A stretch of 64,000 nucleotides of DNA. Source: Fusicatenibacter saccharivorans (GTDB lineage: Bacteria > Bacillota > Clostridia > Lachnospirales > Lachnospiraceae). Position 1 is the stretch's first letter; every line of letters starts with the position of its first letter. The notes beneath the pieces were generated by a model. The model made no database searches. It was not told the DNA's origin and worked only from the letters and a program-made list of their open reading frames with translations. The stretch lies in contig NZ_JAQEGR010000006.1 in assembly GCF_027667425.1 (NCBI RefSeq), positions 62,001 through 126,000 of the forward strand. The letters run 5' to 3'. Shown in pieces: positions 34,157-43,128 of this stretch. Position numbers and translations under genes: made by a program.

Positions 34157-35331
34157 CAGTATTGATTGAACTGAAAGAAAAATTAAAAGAGTTTTACGGC
34201 TCCTGCAGCGGAATCGTACTTCCGATTGTGAAATTTCTGCTCGCTCTTGCTGTATTTCGTGGTATTAATTCCAATCTCGGCTATCTGAAGATGCTGAACA
34301 GCATGTATGTGGTATTGATTCTGTCACTGATCTGCGCCATCCTGCCATTGAATGGAATGGTTTTCCTTGCAATGCTGGTGATCATCGGCCACTGCTTTGC
34401 ACTTCACATGGTAGTCGCGGGTCTTGCGGCGCTGGTTCTGCTGGTGCTCTGGTTTCTATATCTTCGCTTTGTGCCGAAGGATGCGCCGGCACTCCTTTTG
34501 ACACCGCTCGCATTCTGGCTTCACGTGCCATCTGCCGTTCCGGTTGCCTATGGTCTTGCCGGCACGCCGCTCTCTGCATTTTCAGCAGCCTGCGGTGTCG
34601 TTGTCTACTATATGTGCGACATGATTCACGGAAAAATGGAGCCGCTGCTTCATGCGGCGGAAGCACCGGAGATCACGGCAGTCGTACAGGAATTTTTCAA
34701 CGGCCTCTTCCGCAATGAGGAAATGCTGCTGGTTCTGATCGCCTGCGCACTGACCGTACTTCTTGTCAATGCAATCCGCCACAGCAGTGCGGACTATGCA
34801 TGGCAGATTTCCATTGTGGCAGGTTCGGTTGCCTATGCGGTTATTATGATTGCCGGAAGCCTGGCACTGGATGTACAGATTGCACTCCCGATGGTTCTGA
34901 TCGGGGCGGCGGCCGGCTGTCTGGTTGGATTTGTTCTGGAGTTTTTCCTGTTCGGTGCAGACTACACCCGGACAGAATACCTGGAATATGATGACGACGA
35001 TTATTATTACTACGTAAAAGCCGTTCCAAAATTCAATGTGACAAAGGCACAGCGCTGTGTGACTTATATTCGGAATGAAAAGAAAAAAGAACCGGATCTG
35101 ACAGACGAGGAACTCGATGCTCTGGCAAATCTTGGACATACAGAAGAATCCGGGAACAGCAGGGATCTTGATGAGATCGAGGAAAAAGAAGAAATAGAAG
35201 AAATAAACGAAACAGAAGAAATAAACGAAACAGAAGAAATTCAGGAAGAAGAAATTCCGCCGCTGGACGAGGGCGATTATCAGGATGTGGATTATAAGAG
35301 CATGCTGGAGGACACCTTAAAGGATCTTTAA
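34153..35331 (+). CDS. Unknown polytopic membrane protein with acidic tail, 392 aa
   Basis: Not recognised. About eight hydrophobic segments fill residues 15-285. A Tyr/Asp-rich patch (YDDDDYYYYVKAVPKF) follows, then a cytoplasmic tail that is extremely acidic, with EEINET repeats, ending DYKSMLEDTLKDL. The repeat part is encoded by a perfect 18-bp tandem duplication. There are no transporter signature motifs I can name. It is coupled to the upstream 143-aa gene (ATGA overlap) and stands 56 bases before cdaA, so it is probably part of the same unit. Confidence 0.8.
   Translation: MTVLIELKEKLKEFYGSCSGIVLPIVKFLLALAVFRGINSNLGYLKMLNSMYVVLILSLICAILPLNGMVFLAMLVIIGHCFALHMVVAGLAALVLLVLWFLYLRFVPKDAPALLLTPLAFWLHVPSAVPVAYGLAGTPLSAFSAACGVVVYYMCDMIHGKMEPLLHAAEAPEITAVVQEFFNGLFRNEEMLLVLIACALTVLLVNAIRHSSADYAWQISIVAGSVAYAVIMIAGSLALDVQIALPMVLIGAAAGCLVGFVLEFFLFGADYTRTEYLEYDDDDYYYYVKAVPKFNVTKAQRCVTYIRNEKKKEPDLTDEELDALANLGHTEESGNSRDLDEIEEKEEIEEINETEEINETEEIQEEEIPPLDEGDYQDVDYKSMLEDTLKDL
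35197..35232 (+). repeat. 18-bp perfect tandem repeat, two copies
   Basis: Two identical 18-mers (35197-35214 and 35215-35232) encode EEINET twice in the acidic tail of the membrane protein. Being a multiple of three it can change copy number without a frameshift. Confidence 0.85.
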
Positions 35332-35387
35332 AAGAATTTTGAAAATCAGAAGAAAACCGGCCGGGGGAAAAGAAAGGAAGTGACAGT

Positions 35388-36275
35388 GTGCGTGGCGTGT
35401 GGAACTGGATTGTCACAAGAACGGCAGACTACGGGCTGCCAAAACAAATTGAACTGATTGATATTGTGCAGATTCTGCTCATTGCATTTTTCGTCTATCA
35501 CCTGATCCGCTGGCTGCAGAATACAAAGGCCTATACGCTGATGAAAGGTATTTTTCTGATTGGTGTCTTTGTCATCATTGCAAACGTGCTGAAAATGCAG
35601 ACGATTCTGTGGCTGTTCGGAAACATCGGCGGGGCGGCGATCACAGCGGTTGTAATTATCTTTCAGCCGGAGCTTCGAAGAGTGGTCGAGCAGATTGGAG
35701 AAAAGAATCCGCTGTCTGCCATTTCTTTTGCGAGCGGCCAGGAGGAAAATGAACGGTTCAGTGACAAAACCATCAATGAACTGGTAAGGGCCAGTTTTGA
35801 AATGGGAGAAGTAAAGACCGGAGCGCTGATCGTCATCGAAAAGACTATCACCCTGGAGGAATATGAAAAGACCGGAATCCCGATTGACGGCGTTCTGACC
35901 AGCCAGCTGCTGATCAATATTTTCGAACACAATACGCCGCTGCACGACGGAGCCGTGATTGTACGGAACAACCGTGTCACGGCAGCAACATGTTACCTGC
36001 CGCTGTCCGACAACATGGATCTGAACAAGAATCTTGGAACACGCCACCGTGCAGGTGTCGGCATCAGTGAGGTGACGGATTCCTTTACGATTATTGTCTC
36101 CGAGGAAACCGGAAATGTGTCGTATGCTTCCGGCGGAGAACTCCACACGGCAGTAACACCGAGCGACCTTCGGGAGCAGCTTCACAAAATCCAGAAGCTC
36201 GCGAAAAAACCGGAAGAGAAGAAAGGATGGCATATCCGTGGAATGCGTCAGAAAGTGGAGGGAGAGAAGAAATGA
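35388..36275 (+). CDS. cdaA: Diadenylate cyclase CdaA (GTG start)
   Basis: A membrane-bound enzyme making c-di-AMP from two ATP; c-di-AMP controls potassium transport, osmolarity and wall homeostasis. The 295-aa protein has three N-terminal helices (about 25-90) and a DAC domain (about 110-265) with the two catalytic motifs DGAVIV and GTRHRAGVGISE. GTG 35388 follows AAAGGAAG. cdaR overlaps by 4 bases. The usual third gene glmM is absent: an HPr-like gene follows cdaR instead. Confidence 0.96.
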   Translation: MRGVWNWIVTRTADYGLPKQIELIDIVQILLIAFFVYHLIRWLQNTKAYTLMKGIFLIGVFVIIANVLKMQTILWLFGNIGGAAITAVVIIFQPELRRVVEQIGEKNPLSAISFASGQEENERFSDKTINELVRASFEMGEVKTGALIVIEKTITLEEYEKTGIPIDGVLTSQLLINIFEHNTPLHDGAVIVRNNRVTAATCYLPLSDNMDLNKNLGTRHRAGVGISEVTDSFTIIVSEETGNVSYASGGELHTAVTPSDLREQLHKIQKLAKKPEEKKGWHIRGMRQKVEGEKK

Positions 36276-37588
36276 AAAAGAAAATTCTGAAAAAGCTTCT
36301 GAACAATCTCCCTTTGAAAATTCTTTCTATCCTGATTGCCATTGTAATCTGGTACGTTGTGGTCAGTGTGAATGACCCGATTGTGAAAGAGCGCTTTGAT
36401 GTCCCCGTGCAGGTGACCAATGAAGCCTACATCGCAGCCGGAAAGAAAACATACCAGATTGCGGAGGAATACCAGACGGTCACGGTTACTGTCACGGACA
36501 ACAACTCGGTTGTCAGCCGGCTGAAAGCATCGGATATCACTGTCACGGCCGATCTGACCCAGATTGTGACGATGGATACAAACCCGGTTTATGTGCCGAT
36601 CAAGGCAGCGTGCTCCATGGTAAAACAGGAAAAACTGAGCACAGTGACAGCAACGATCCCTGTGGAAATCGAGGATGTGGACAGCGAAAAATTCCCGATC
36701 ACAATTGACGCAGGAAATACGAAACCGGCAAAAGATTACGAAGTGGGAACGATGACTTCCGATCCGGAGAGCATCACCATTTCCGGCCCGACGTCCCTGA
36801 TCAATAAGATCAGCAGTGTGGTGGCAAAAGTAGATGTAACCAATATGCGGAATTCCGGAACCGTCACGGCGGATCTGATGATTATTGATAAAAACCAGGA
36901 TGAGATGCCGGAATCCCAGATGGAATTTTTGAATTTCGACAGCGGCTCCCCGCAGGTGGATGTGGATATTGAACTGTGGCGCCGTGTATCCGGTATTAAG
37001 CTGAGTGCACTGTACAGCGGAACTCCGGCAGACGGCTATCAGATTAAAAATATCTATACCACACCGGAGGAAATCACCGTTGCCGGATCCGAGGAGGCAC
37101 TTGCAAAGCTGGCGGATGAAGGCAATACGATTGAAATTCCGGAAGACTATACCTCCGTTGCAGGACAGCGCTCCGATGTGGAGACGACGGTTGACTTAAG
37201 CGATGTTCTCGCCGATGTGACAGATCTGAAAGTATCTTCCAGTTCGTCTGCATCCGTTACCGTTCACGTAACGGTTATGCCGAATGAGAGCAGGGAATTT
37301 GAACTTGATGTCGATCAGATCGAGACGGGCAATCTTCAGTCCACTTATACCGTTCTGTATGATCAGACACAGCTTGCAATCCGCATTAAAGCATCGGACA
37401 AAAATCTGGCCAAATTAGATACTTCCCAGATCAACGCATCCATAGATCTGAATGGAATGGGTGTCGGGGATTACGAGGTACCGGTAAAAATCACACTGCC
37501 GGATGGCTATGAGCTCGTAGACAGTGTCAAGACAACGATTCATATCAAAGAAAAAGCAGTAGCAAATAAAACGACAGGAACAAATTAG
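36272..37588 (+). CDS. cdaR: CdaA regulator CdaR (YbbR-domain protein)
   Basis: A 438-aa membrane-anchored extracytoplasmic regulator that modulates CdaA. One N-terminal TM helix (about 14-34; ILSILIAIVIWYVVVSVND) is followed by four YbbR-like beta domains with the recurring pattern G-T-x-PADGYQI-x-PEEITVAGS. ATG 36272 overlaps the cdaA stop codon (ATGA) and has GGAGGGAGAG; a longer in-frame start at 36227 would lie inside cdaA and is rejected. Length fits other CdaR proteins. Confidence 0.94.
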   Translation: MKKKILKKLLNNLPLKILSILIAIVIWYVVVSVNDPIVKERFDVPVQVTNEAYIAAGKKTYQIAEEYQTVTVTVTDNNSVVSRLKASDITVTADLTQIVTMDTNPVYVPIKAACSMVKQEKLSTVTATIPVEIEDVDSEKFPITIDAGNTKPAKDYEVGTMTSDPESITISGPTSLINKISSVVAKVDVTNMRNSGTVTADLMIIDKNQDEMPESQMEFLNFDSGSPQVDVDIELWRRVSGIKLSALYSGTPADGYQIKNIYTTPEEITVAGSEEALAKLADEGNTIEIPEDYTSVAGQRSDVETTVDLSDVLADVTDLKVSSSSSASVTVHVTVMPNESREFELDVDQIETGNLQSTYTVLYDQTQLAIRIKASDKNLAKLDTSQINASIDLNGMGVGDYEVPVKITLPDGYELVDSVKTTIHIKEKAVANKTTGTN

Positions 37589-37599
37589 GAGGGAAACCA

Positions 37600-37872
37600 A
37601 TGGTAAGCGGAAAAGTGACCGTGAAAAATCCAACCGGCCTTCATCTTCGCCCGGCCGGAACCCTGTGCAAACAGGCGATGCAGTTTAAATCATCTATTAC
37701 ATTCCACTACGGAGATGGAAATACAGCAAATGCAAAGAGCGTCTTAAGCGTCCTTGGCGCATGCGTCAAATGCGGAGACGAAATTGAGCTGTTCTGCGAG
37801 GGAGAGGACGAGGAGGAAGCTCTGCAGTTCCTTGTCAATTCCATCCGGACGGGACTTGGGGAAGAACTGTAA
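37600..37872 (+). CDS. HPr-family phosphocarrier protein
   Basis: A 90-aa HPr-like protein. The phospho-His is H15 in NPTGLHLRPAG, where canonical HPr has HARPA; the regulatory Ser site corresponds to S47 in NAKSVLSVLG. It may take part in sugar PTS phosphotransfer or in Crh-like catabolite signalling; the Leu after His and the Cys residues (C23, C55, C58, C67) are unlike the usual PTS HPr. It lies 11 bases after cdaR and 12 before glf, both with good ribosome binding sites, in an envelope-related unit, so a regulatory use seems possible. No enzyme I or enzyme II gene is in the window. Confidence 0.85.
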   Translation: MVSGKVTVKNPTGLHLRPAGTLCKQAMQFKSSITFHYGDGNTANAKSVLSVLGACVKCGDEIELFCEGEDEEEALQFLVNSIRTGLGEEL

Positions 37873-37884
37873 GGAGAAAGAACA

Positions 37885-38985
37885 ATGAAGAAATATGATT
37901 ATGTTCTGGTTGGCGCCGGTCTGTATTCCGGAGTGATTGCTTATCTTGCCGGTCAGGCAGGGAAAAGCTGTCTTGTACTGGAACGAAGAGATCATACAGG
38001 CGGAAATATTTACTGCGAAGAAATCGAGGGAATTCATGTACACAAGTATGGAGCGCATATTTTCCATACTTCGAATAAAGAGGTGTGGCAGTTTGTCAAT
38101 TCGCTGGCAGAATTCAACCGTTATACAAACTCGCCGATTGCCAACTACAAAGGCGAAATTTATAATATGCCGTTCAATATGAATACCTTCAGTAAAATGT
38201 GGGGAATCCGCACACCGGAAGAGGCGAAAACAATCATCGAAGAGCAGAGAAAAGCTGTTCCGGGAGAGCCGAAAAATCTGGAAGAGCAGGCGATCAAACT
38301 GGTTGGAAAAGATATTTATGAAAAGCTGGTTAAGGGTTATACAGAAAAGCAGTGGGGAAGAGATTGCAGTGAGCTGCCGAGCTTTATCATCAAACGGCTT
38401 CCGGTGCGCTTTACGTATGACAACAACTATTTCAATGACCTTTATCAGGGAATTCCGATTGGAGGCTATAACGTTCTGACAGAGCGGCTTTTTGAAAAAG
38501 CGGATGTACAGACAGGTGTTGATTTTCTGGAAGATAAAGAAAAGTACCTGGCGATGGGTGAGACGGTGATTTACACCGGAGCGATTGATGCGTTTTACGA
38601 TTATGCACTTGGCAAGCTGGAATACCGTACGGTGCGCTTTGAAACAGAAGTGCTGGATACCGACAATTATCAGGGCGTAGCTGTAGTAAACTACACCGAT
38701 CGGGAGACACCGTATACGCGTGTGATCGAACACAAGCATTTCGAATTCGGAACCCAGAAAAAGACCGTCATTTCCAGAGAGTATTCCACCGACTGGAAAG
38801 AGGGGATGGAGCCGTACTACCCGGTGAATGATGCCAGAAACCAGGAACTTTATCAGAAATATGCCGCACTTGCGGAAAAAGAAGAGAAGATTATCTTTGG
38901 CGGAAGACTTGGAGAATACAAGTATTACGATATGGACAAAGTCATTGAGGCTGCACTGAACCAGTGGGAGAAAATGCAGCGGTAG
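37885..38985 (+). CDS. glf: UDP-galactopyranose mutase
   Basis: An FAD flavoenzyme (366 aa) that interconverts UDP-galactopyranose and UDP-galactofuranose, supplying Galf for surface polysaccharides. It shows the dinucleotide-binding start DYVLVGAGLYSGVIA, ERRDHTGGNIY, YGAHIFHTSNKEVW with the active-site His, GYTEKQWGRD and the C-terminal GGRLGEYKYYDMDKVIEAAL. It is full length. AAGGAG precedes ATG 37885. It ends the unit that begins near 33.7 kb and is closed by a strong terminator. Confidence 0.96.
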   Translation: MKKYDYVLVGAGLYSGVIAYLAGQAGKSCLVLERRDHTGGNIYCEEIEGIHVHKYGAHIFHTSNKEVWQFVNSLAEFNRYTNSPIANYKGEIYNMPFNMNTFSKMWGIRTPEEAKTIIEEQRKAVPGEPKNLEEQAIKLVGKDIYEKLVKGYTEKQWGRDCSELPSFIIKRLPVRFTYDNNYFNDLYQGIPIGGYNVLTERLFEKADVQTGVDFLEDKEKYLAMGETVIYTGAIDAFYDYALGKLEYRTVRFETEVLDTDNYQGVAVVNYTDRETPYTRVIEHKHFEFGTQKKTVISREYSTDWKEGMEPYYPVNDARNQELYQKYAALAEKEEKIIFGGRLGEYKYYDMDKVIEAALNQWEKMQR

Positions 38986-39013
38986 GAAAAAGAACTGCAA
39001 ACGGAAATCAATC

Positions 39014-39049
39014 AAAACGGACTGCACACTTGACAGCAGTCCGTTTTTT
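39014..39049 (+). terminator. glf terminator
   Basis: A perfect 12-bp stem AAAACGGACTGC (39014-39025) with its complement (39036-39047), 10-base loop, T-run of six from the stem end. Confidence 0.9.
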
Positions 39050-39058
39050 GACTATATT
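39030..39058 (+). promoter_or_regulatory. LCP gene promoter, embedded in the glf terminator
   Basis: Perfect TTGACA (39030-39035), 17 bases, TATATT (39053-39058). The -35 begins in the loop of the glf terminator and the spacer contains its right arm and T-run. Confidence 0.75.
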
Positions 39059-39113
39059 ATAAACGATATCCGGCTGGAAAATACCGGAAAATAAGAAAAT
39101 GAAAGAGGTCGTT

Positions 39114-40214
39114 ATGAGAAAAGAATATGATGACGAGGATGAAATCCCGGAAAGACGCCATTCCTCAGGAAAGAAAAAGAAGAAATTCGGCTGGGTTAAT
39201 GTGCTCACCATCCTTCTCGTAGTTGTACTGGTTGTGCTCGTCGGTGTCTATGCTGTAATCAATCACTATTACAGCAAGAGTAACTACGTAAGCGATGATA
39301 AAATCACGATCAATAAATCCACAGAGGTTGAGACAGAAAGTACCGGGTTGACTGATGAGGAGACGGATGCCCTGCAGTCTGAGATTTTAAATGAGACACA
39401 GGACATTGAACTTCCAAACAACAATAACGTGTACAACATTCTGCTGATCGGTGTTGACCGTCGTGACAAAACGTGGTATGGAAACTCCGATTCCATGATT
39501 CTGATGTCCATCAATAAAGATACAAAACAGATCCACATGACATCCTTTATGCGTGACCTGTATGCAAATATCCCGGATGTCGGTGTGAAAAAACTGAATG
39601 CAGCCTGCGCATATGGCGGCGGTCCGCTGGTTGTACGAACCATCGAGGACAACTACAAACTGCCGATTGACAATTATGCAAGTGTTGACTTCGATTCCAT
39701 GATTGACATTATCGATGCCATCGGCGGAATCGAGCTTTCGCCGAGCGATGATGAAATCCGTGTAGCGAACCAATATGTTGATGAAATGTGCAGACTCCGT
39801 AATGTGGATGCTTCCGCCCATCAGTATACAGCAGGCGGAGAGCAGCATGTGGATGGCTATCAGGCAGTTGCATATGCAAGAATCCGTTACGTTGGAAATT
39901 CTGATTATCAGAGAACGGAGCGTCAGCGAGAGGTTTTAAGCAAGATGATGCAGAAAATGAAATCGTCAAGCGTAACAGAACTGAGTGCACTGGCGGATAC
40001 CATTCTTCCAAGTGTTACCCATAACATTGATCAGTCTACATTGATGACATTGATCGGAGAGCTGCCGACAATTCTGTCCTACGAGATTGTACAGAGCCGT
40101 GTACCGTACGACGACTTGTACTCCAGCAAGGGTGAGATGCTTGTTCCGGACTTCGCAGCAACCATCTCGAGACTTCAGACAGAGATCTATGGATCTACCA
40201 CGGTAAACGAATAA
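39114..40214 (+). CDS. LytR-CpsA-Psr (LCP) family glycopolymer ligase
   Basis: An envelope enzyme that moves undecaprenyl-linked teichoic acids or capsule chains onto peptidoglycan. The 366-aa protein has a cytoplasmic basic start (RRHSSGKKKKKFGW), one TM helix (about 28-50) and an LCP domain (about 105-260) with ILLIGVDRRDKTWYGNSDSM, TSFMRDLYANIP and YARIRYVGNSDYQRTERQ; the Arg and Asp residues that bind pyrophosphate and Mg are present. An earlier ATG (39099) exists, but AAAGAGGT precedes ATG 39114. It is a single-gene unit between a promoter at 39030 and a terminator at 40224. Confidence 0.94.
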   Translation: MRKEYDDEDEIPERRHSSGKKKKKFGWVNVLTILLVVVLVVLVGVYAVINHYYSKSNYVSDDKITINKSTEVETESTGLTDEETDALQSEILNETQDIELPNNNNVYNILLIGVDRRDKTWYGNSDSMILMSINKDTKQIHMTSFMRDLYANIPDVGVKKLNAACAYGGGPLVVRTIEDNYKLPIDNYASVDFDSMIDIIDAIGGIELSPSDDEIRVANQYVDEMCRLRNVDASAHQYTAGGEQHVDGYQAVAYARIRYVGNSDYQRTERQREVLSKMMQKMKSSSVTELSALADTILPSVTHNIDQSTLMTLIGELPTILSYEIVQSRVPYDDLYSSKGEMLVPDFAATISRLQTEIYGSTTVNE

Positions 40215-40223
40215 AAGAACAGT

Positions 40224-40271
40224 AAAAAGCCTTCTGTTTCCGGTCAGAAAACCGGGGTCAGGAGGTTTTTT
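40224..40271 (+). terminator. LCP gene terminator
   Basis: CCTTCTG (40230-40236) and CCGGT (40240-40244) pair with ACCGG (40251-40255) and TCAGGAGG (40258-40265), then six T. The rest of the gap to the L,D-transpeptidase (40272-40401) has TTGAAA at 40332 and TATAAA at 40360 but with a 22-base spacer, so no promoter is claimed. Confidence 0.75.
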
Positions 40272-40401
40272 CTGCCCGAAAAACAGGAAAAAACCATAAG
40301 AAATTTGTAAGGTATTTTACCGGCGGATAACTTGAAATAGATGGAAAAATGTAGTAAGCTATAAATTGTATAAGAGTAAAAAAATGGGAGGATGAATAAG
40401 A

Positions 40402-43017
40402 ATGAAAAGAAAGTTTCTGGCCGCAGCCGTACTTGGCGTCATGGTAAGTGTTACACCAGCCGGTGCATATGCAGCTTCTACAGAAACCAGTCCATTACCG
40501 GTAAATTCGGAAAGTGATACTGTAGCTCAGGCCGAAGACGAAGAAACGACTCCGACTCCGGCGCCAACTGAGACCCCAGAGGTTACACCGAGTGAGACTC
40601 CGGCTCCAACCGAGGCACCGACCGCAACACCAACCGTAACACCAACTGAGACCCCTTCCGAGACACCGACGCCGAGCGCAACTCCGGCTCCGGAAGTAAG
40701 TAATCTGAAGGAAGGCTGGAACAGCGTTGAAAAAGATGGAAAGAAACAGTTTCAGTACGGAGTTCTGGATGAGAATAATAAGGTGGTAGCTGCTACCGGA
40801 CCAATAGAAATCGACGGCGTCGATTATGCGTTTGACGAAAATGGCTATATGCTGACCGGTGAAGTAGAGCTGACGGATGAAGATGGAAAAACCGGAATCT
40901 ACTACTTTGAGACAGAAGGGGAAGATCCTGCAAAAGATGAACTTGGTTCGAGACAGCAGGGTATTTGTGAAGGAAAAGTATTTGCACCGGAACTGAAAAA
41001 AAATGAACTTGTTACCATCAAATTTGAGGATGGCAGTGTGGATGATTACTATGCCGATGAAGAAGGCTATGCAGTCTGGAGCACAACTCAGAAAGTAGGA
41101 GATGTAACATATCTGTTTGGCAATGATGGAACCCGCGTAAAAGAGGCAGGTTTCCAGACTGTTGTTGATGAAAACAATGTAACGCATACCTATTATCTGA
41201 ATGCAGAAGACAGCACTGTATCTCTTGGAAATCACAATGCGTATCAGCAGGGAGATCGTACGGTAAGCTGGTTGACGGTTGGCTCTAACTGGTACTTAGT
41301 GGATGCGGAAACAGGGGAACTTCTTTCAGGATGGCAAAAGGTAGATACAGCAATCTACTATATGAAACCAGCTTCCTTTGATGCAAACGGAAATTTGAAA
41401 GATGGAAGTTTCGAGATGGAAACCGGTAATCAGAAAAATAAATCCGGCTGGGCACAGATTGATGGAAAATGGTACAGCTTCTGCAGCTGGGGCGGCGTAC
41501 GGACAGGCTGGTTCAATTACGATGGAAATAAATATTATCTCCATGAAGACGGTCATATGGAAGACAACGCGCTGAATGTGAACGGAACCATGTATCTCTT
41601 CAAGAGCTGGGGCGGCATGTGTGTCAACGATGTTGGAAGCTATAATGGAAATTATTATTACGTTGGTGCTGACGGAGCCGTTTCGACGACAACAGGATGG
41701 AAAAAAATTAAAACCAGCACGCAGACAATCTGGTACTGGGCAACTGCAGACGGCGGAAAACTGCTGACGAATTCCTGGCTGGATTACAATGGAAACAGCT
41801 ATTATCTGAAAGCCGATGGAAAAATGGCTTTTAATGAGTGGCTGGATAACACCTATTACTTCCGCAGCTGGGGTGCGGCCTACAAAAACGCATGGGCAAA
41901 AGTCAACAATGTATGGTATTATTTTGACGGAAATGGAAAGAAATATACCAGCGGCTGGCTGACCTACAAAGGAAATAAGTATTATCTGAAATCCGATGGA
42001 ACCATGCTTGCCAATGAATGGCTCGATGGAAAATACTACTTCAAGAGCTGGGGTGGTATGTATAAAAACGAATGGGGCAAGTCCGGCGATACCTGGTACT
42101 GGTTTAATGCAGATGGAACCAAACGGACGCAAAAAGGCTGGTTCCTCTATGATAAAAATTATTATTATCTGGATAAAGATGGAAAAATGCTGACCGGCTG
42201 GGTTTACCATGACGGTAACTATTATTACATGAAGAGCTGGGGCGGCATGGCACATGACGAGTGGATTCTTCATGATAAGAACTGGTACTACTTCAAGAGC
42301 TGGGGCGGCATGTACCATGATCAGTGGCTGACACTGAACGGTTCTCAGTATTATTTCCGCAGCTGGGGCGGAAGATATCAGAACTGCACCGCTACGATCA
42401 ATGGAAAACAGTACAAATTCGATGCTTCCGGACGCAGAATCACGGAAGGATGGGAGTACATCGGAAAATACCGCCGTTACCGCAAAGCAGACGGTTCTTT
42501 GATGGAGGATGTGACAAGCATCTTCAATCCGTCATCCAAATACATCACAGTAGACAGAACCCGCGGACGTGTCACCATTTACGGCTATAACAGTGCAACC
42601 GGTTCTTACGATACCCCGATCAAATCAATGATCTGCTCCGTAGGAAATCCAATCAGTTACACTGCAGCAGGAACATATAAAATCGGCTGGCAGTTGAAAA
42701 AGAAGCAAATGAGAGGTGAAGATTATGTGTGCTGGGCACCATATGTATCACAGATTTATGACGCTGTTTACTTCCATGGCGTAGCAAGCAGCACACCGGA
42801 TCTGAATATGATCTCTGCCGTAGACTTCAATTCCCTGGGATCACCGATGTCACATGGTTGTGTCAGACTGACTGCAATCGATGCAAAATGGATTTATGAT
42901 AACGTCAGCAGCGGAACAACGGTCCGCATTGGCGACAATCTGGATTATCCGCTGACAAACCCGACCCGTTATACCTGGACAGGCGGTGCTTTCGGAAGCG
43001 ATCCGACATATCGATAA
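40402..43017 (+). CDS. Secreted L,D-transpeptidase (YkuD) with SWGG cell-wall-binding repeats
   Basis: An 871-aa exported wall enzyme that makes 3-3 cross-links or attaches proteins to peptidoglycan. Residues 1-25 are a signal peptide (AYAAS cleavage region). Residues about 50-95 are a Pro/Thr/Glu linker made of TPTPAPTE-like repeats, suited to spanning the wall. Residues about 110-690 are aromatic binding repeats with seven SWGG or SWGA motifs, as in the amidase at 4559-6376. The YkuD domain is C-terminal (about 710-850) with YFHGVAS and the catalytic SHGCVRL, H818 and C820. RBS GGGAGG stands about 12 bases before ATG 40402. It is monocistronic with its own strong terminator. Insensitivity of such cross-links to many beta-lactams is known for the family. 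Confidence 0.95.
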   Translation: MKRKFLAAAVLGVMVSVTPAGAYAASTETSPLPVNSESDTVAQAEDEETTPTPAPTETPEVTPSETPAPTEAPTATPTVTPTETPSETPTPSATPAPEVSNLKEGWNSVEKDGKKQFQYGVLDENNKVVAATGPIEIDGVDYAFDENGYMLTGEVELTDEDGKTGIYYFETEGEDPAKDELGSRQQGICEGKVFAPELKKNELVTIKFEDGSVDDYYADEEGYAVWSTTQKVGDVTYLFGNDGTRVKEAGFQTVVDENNVTHTYYLNAEDSTVSLGNHNAYQQGDRTVSWLTVGSNWYLVDAETGELLSGWQKVDTAIYYMKPASFDANGNLKDGSFEMETGNQKNKSGWAQIDGKWYSFCSWGGVRTGWFNYDGNKYYLHEDGHMEDNALNVNGTMYLFKSWGGMCVNDVGSYNGNYYYVGADGAVSTTTGWKKIKTSTQTIWYWATADGGKLLTNSWLDYNGNSYYLKADGKMAFNEWLDNTYYFRSWGAAYKNAWAKVNNVWYYFDGNGKKYTSGWLTYKGNKYYLKSDGTMLANEWLDGKYYFKSWGGMYKNEWGKSGDTWYWFNADGTKRTQKGWFLYDKNYYYLDKDGKMLTGWVYHDGNYYYMKSWGGMAHDEWILHDKNWYYFKSWGGMYHDQWLTLNGSQYYFRSWGGRYQNCTATINGKQYKFDASGRRITEGWEYIGKYRRYRKADGSLMEDVTSIFNPSSKYITVDRTRGRVTIYGYNSATGSYDTPIKSMICSVGNPISYTAAGTYKIGWQLKKKQMRGEDYVCWAPYVSQIYDAVYFHGVASSTPDLNMISAVDFNSLGSPMSHGCVRLTAIDAKWIYDNVSSGTTVRIGDNLDYPLTNPTRYTWTGGAFGSDPTYR

Positions 43018-43042
43018 AAAATAGAACAGGAATACCTGTATG

Positions 43043-43083
43043 AGAAAATCCATCGGGGCAGCAGTGCCGCCGATGGATTTTCT
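43043..43083 (+). terminator. L,D-transpeptidase terminator
   Basis: A perfect 14-bp stem, AGAAAATCCATCGG (43043-43056) with its complement (43070-43083). A smaller hairpin ACAGG-AATA-CCTGT precedes it. Confidence 0.85.
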
Positions 43084-43128
43084 GATAAGAAGACATCGGC
43101 CATTTTACAGGAAAGGAAGACAGATACG

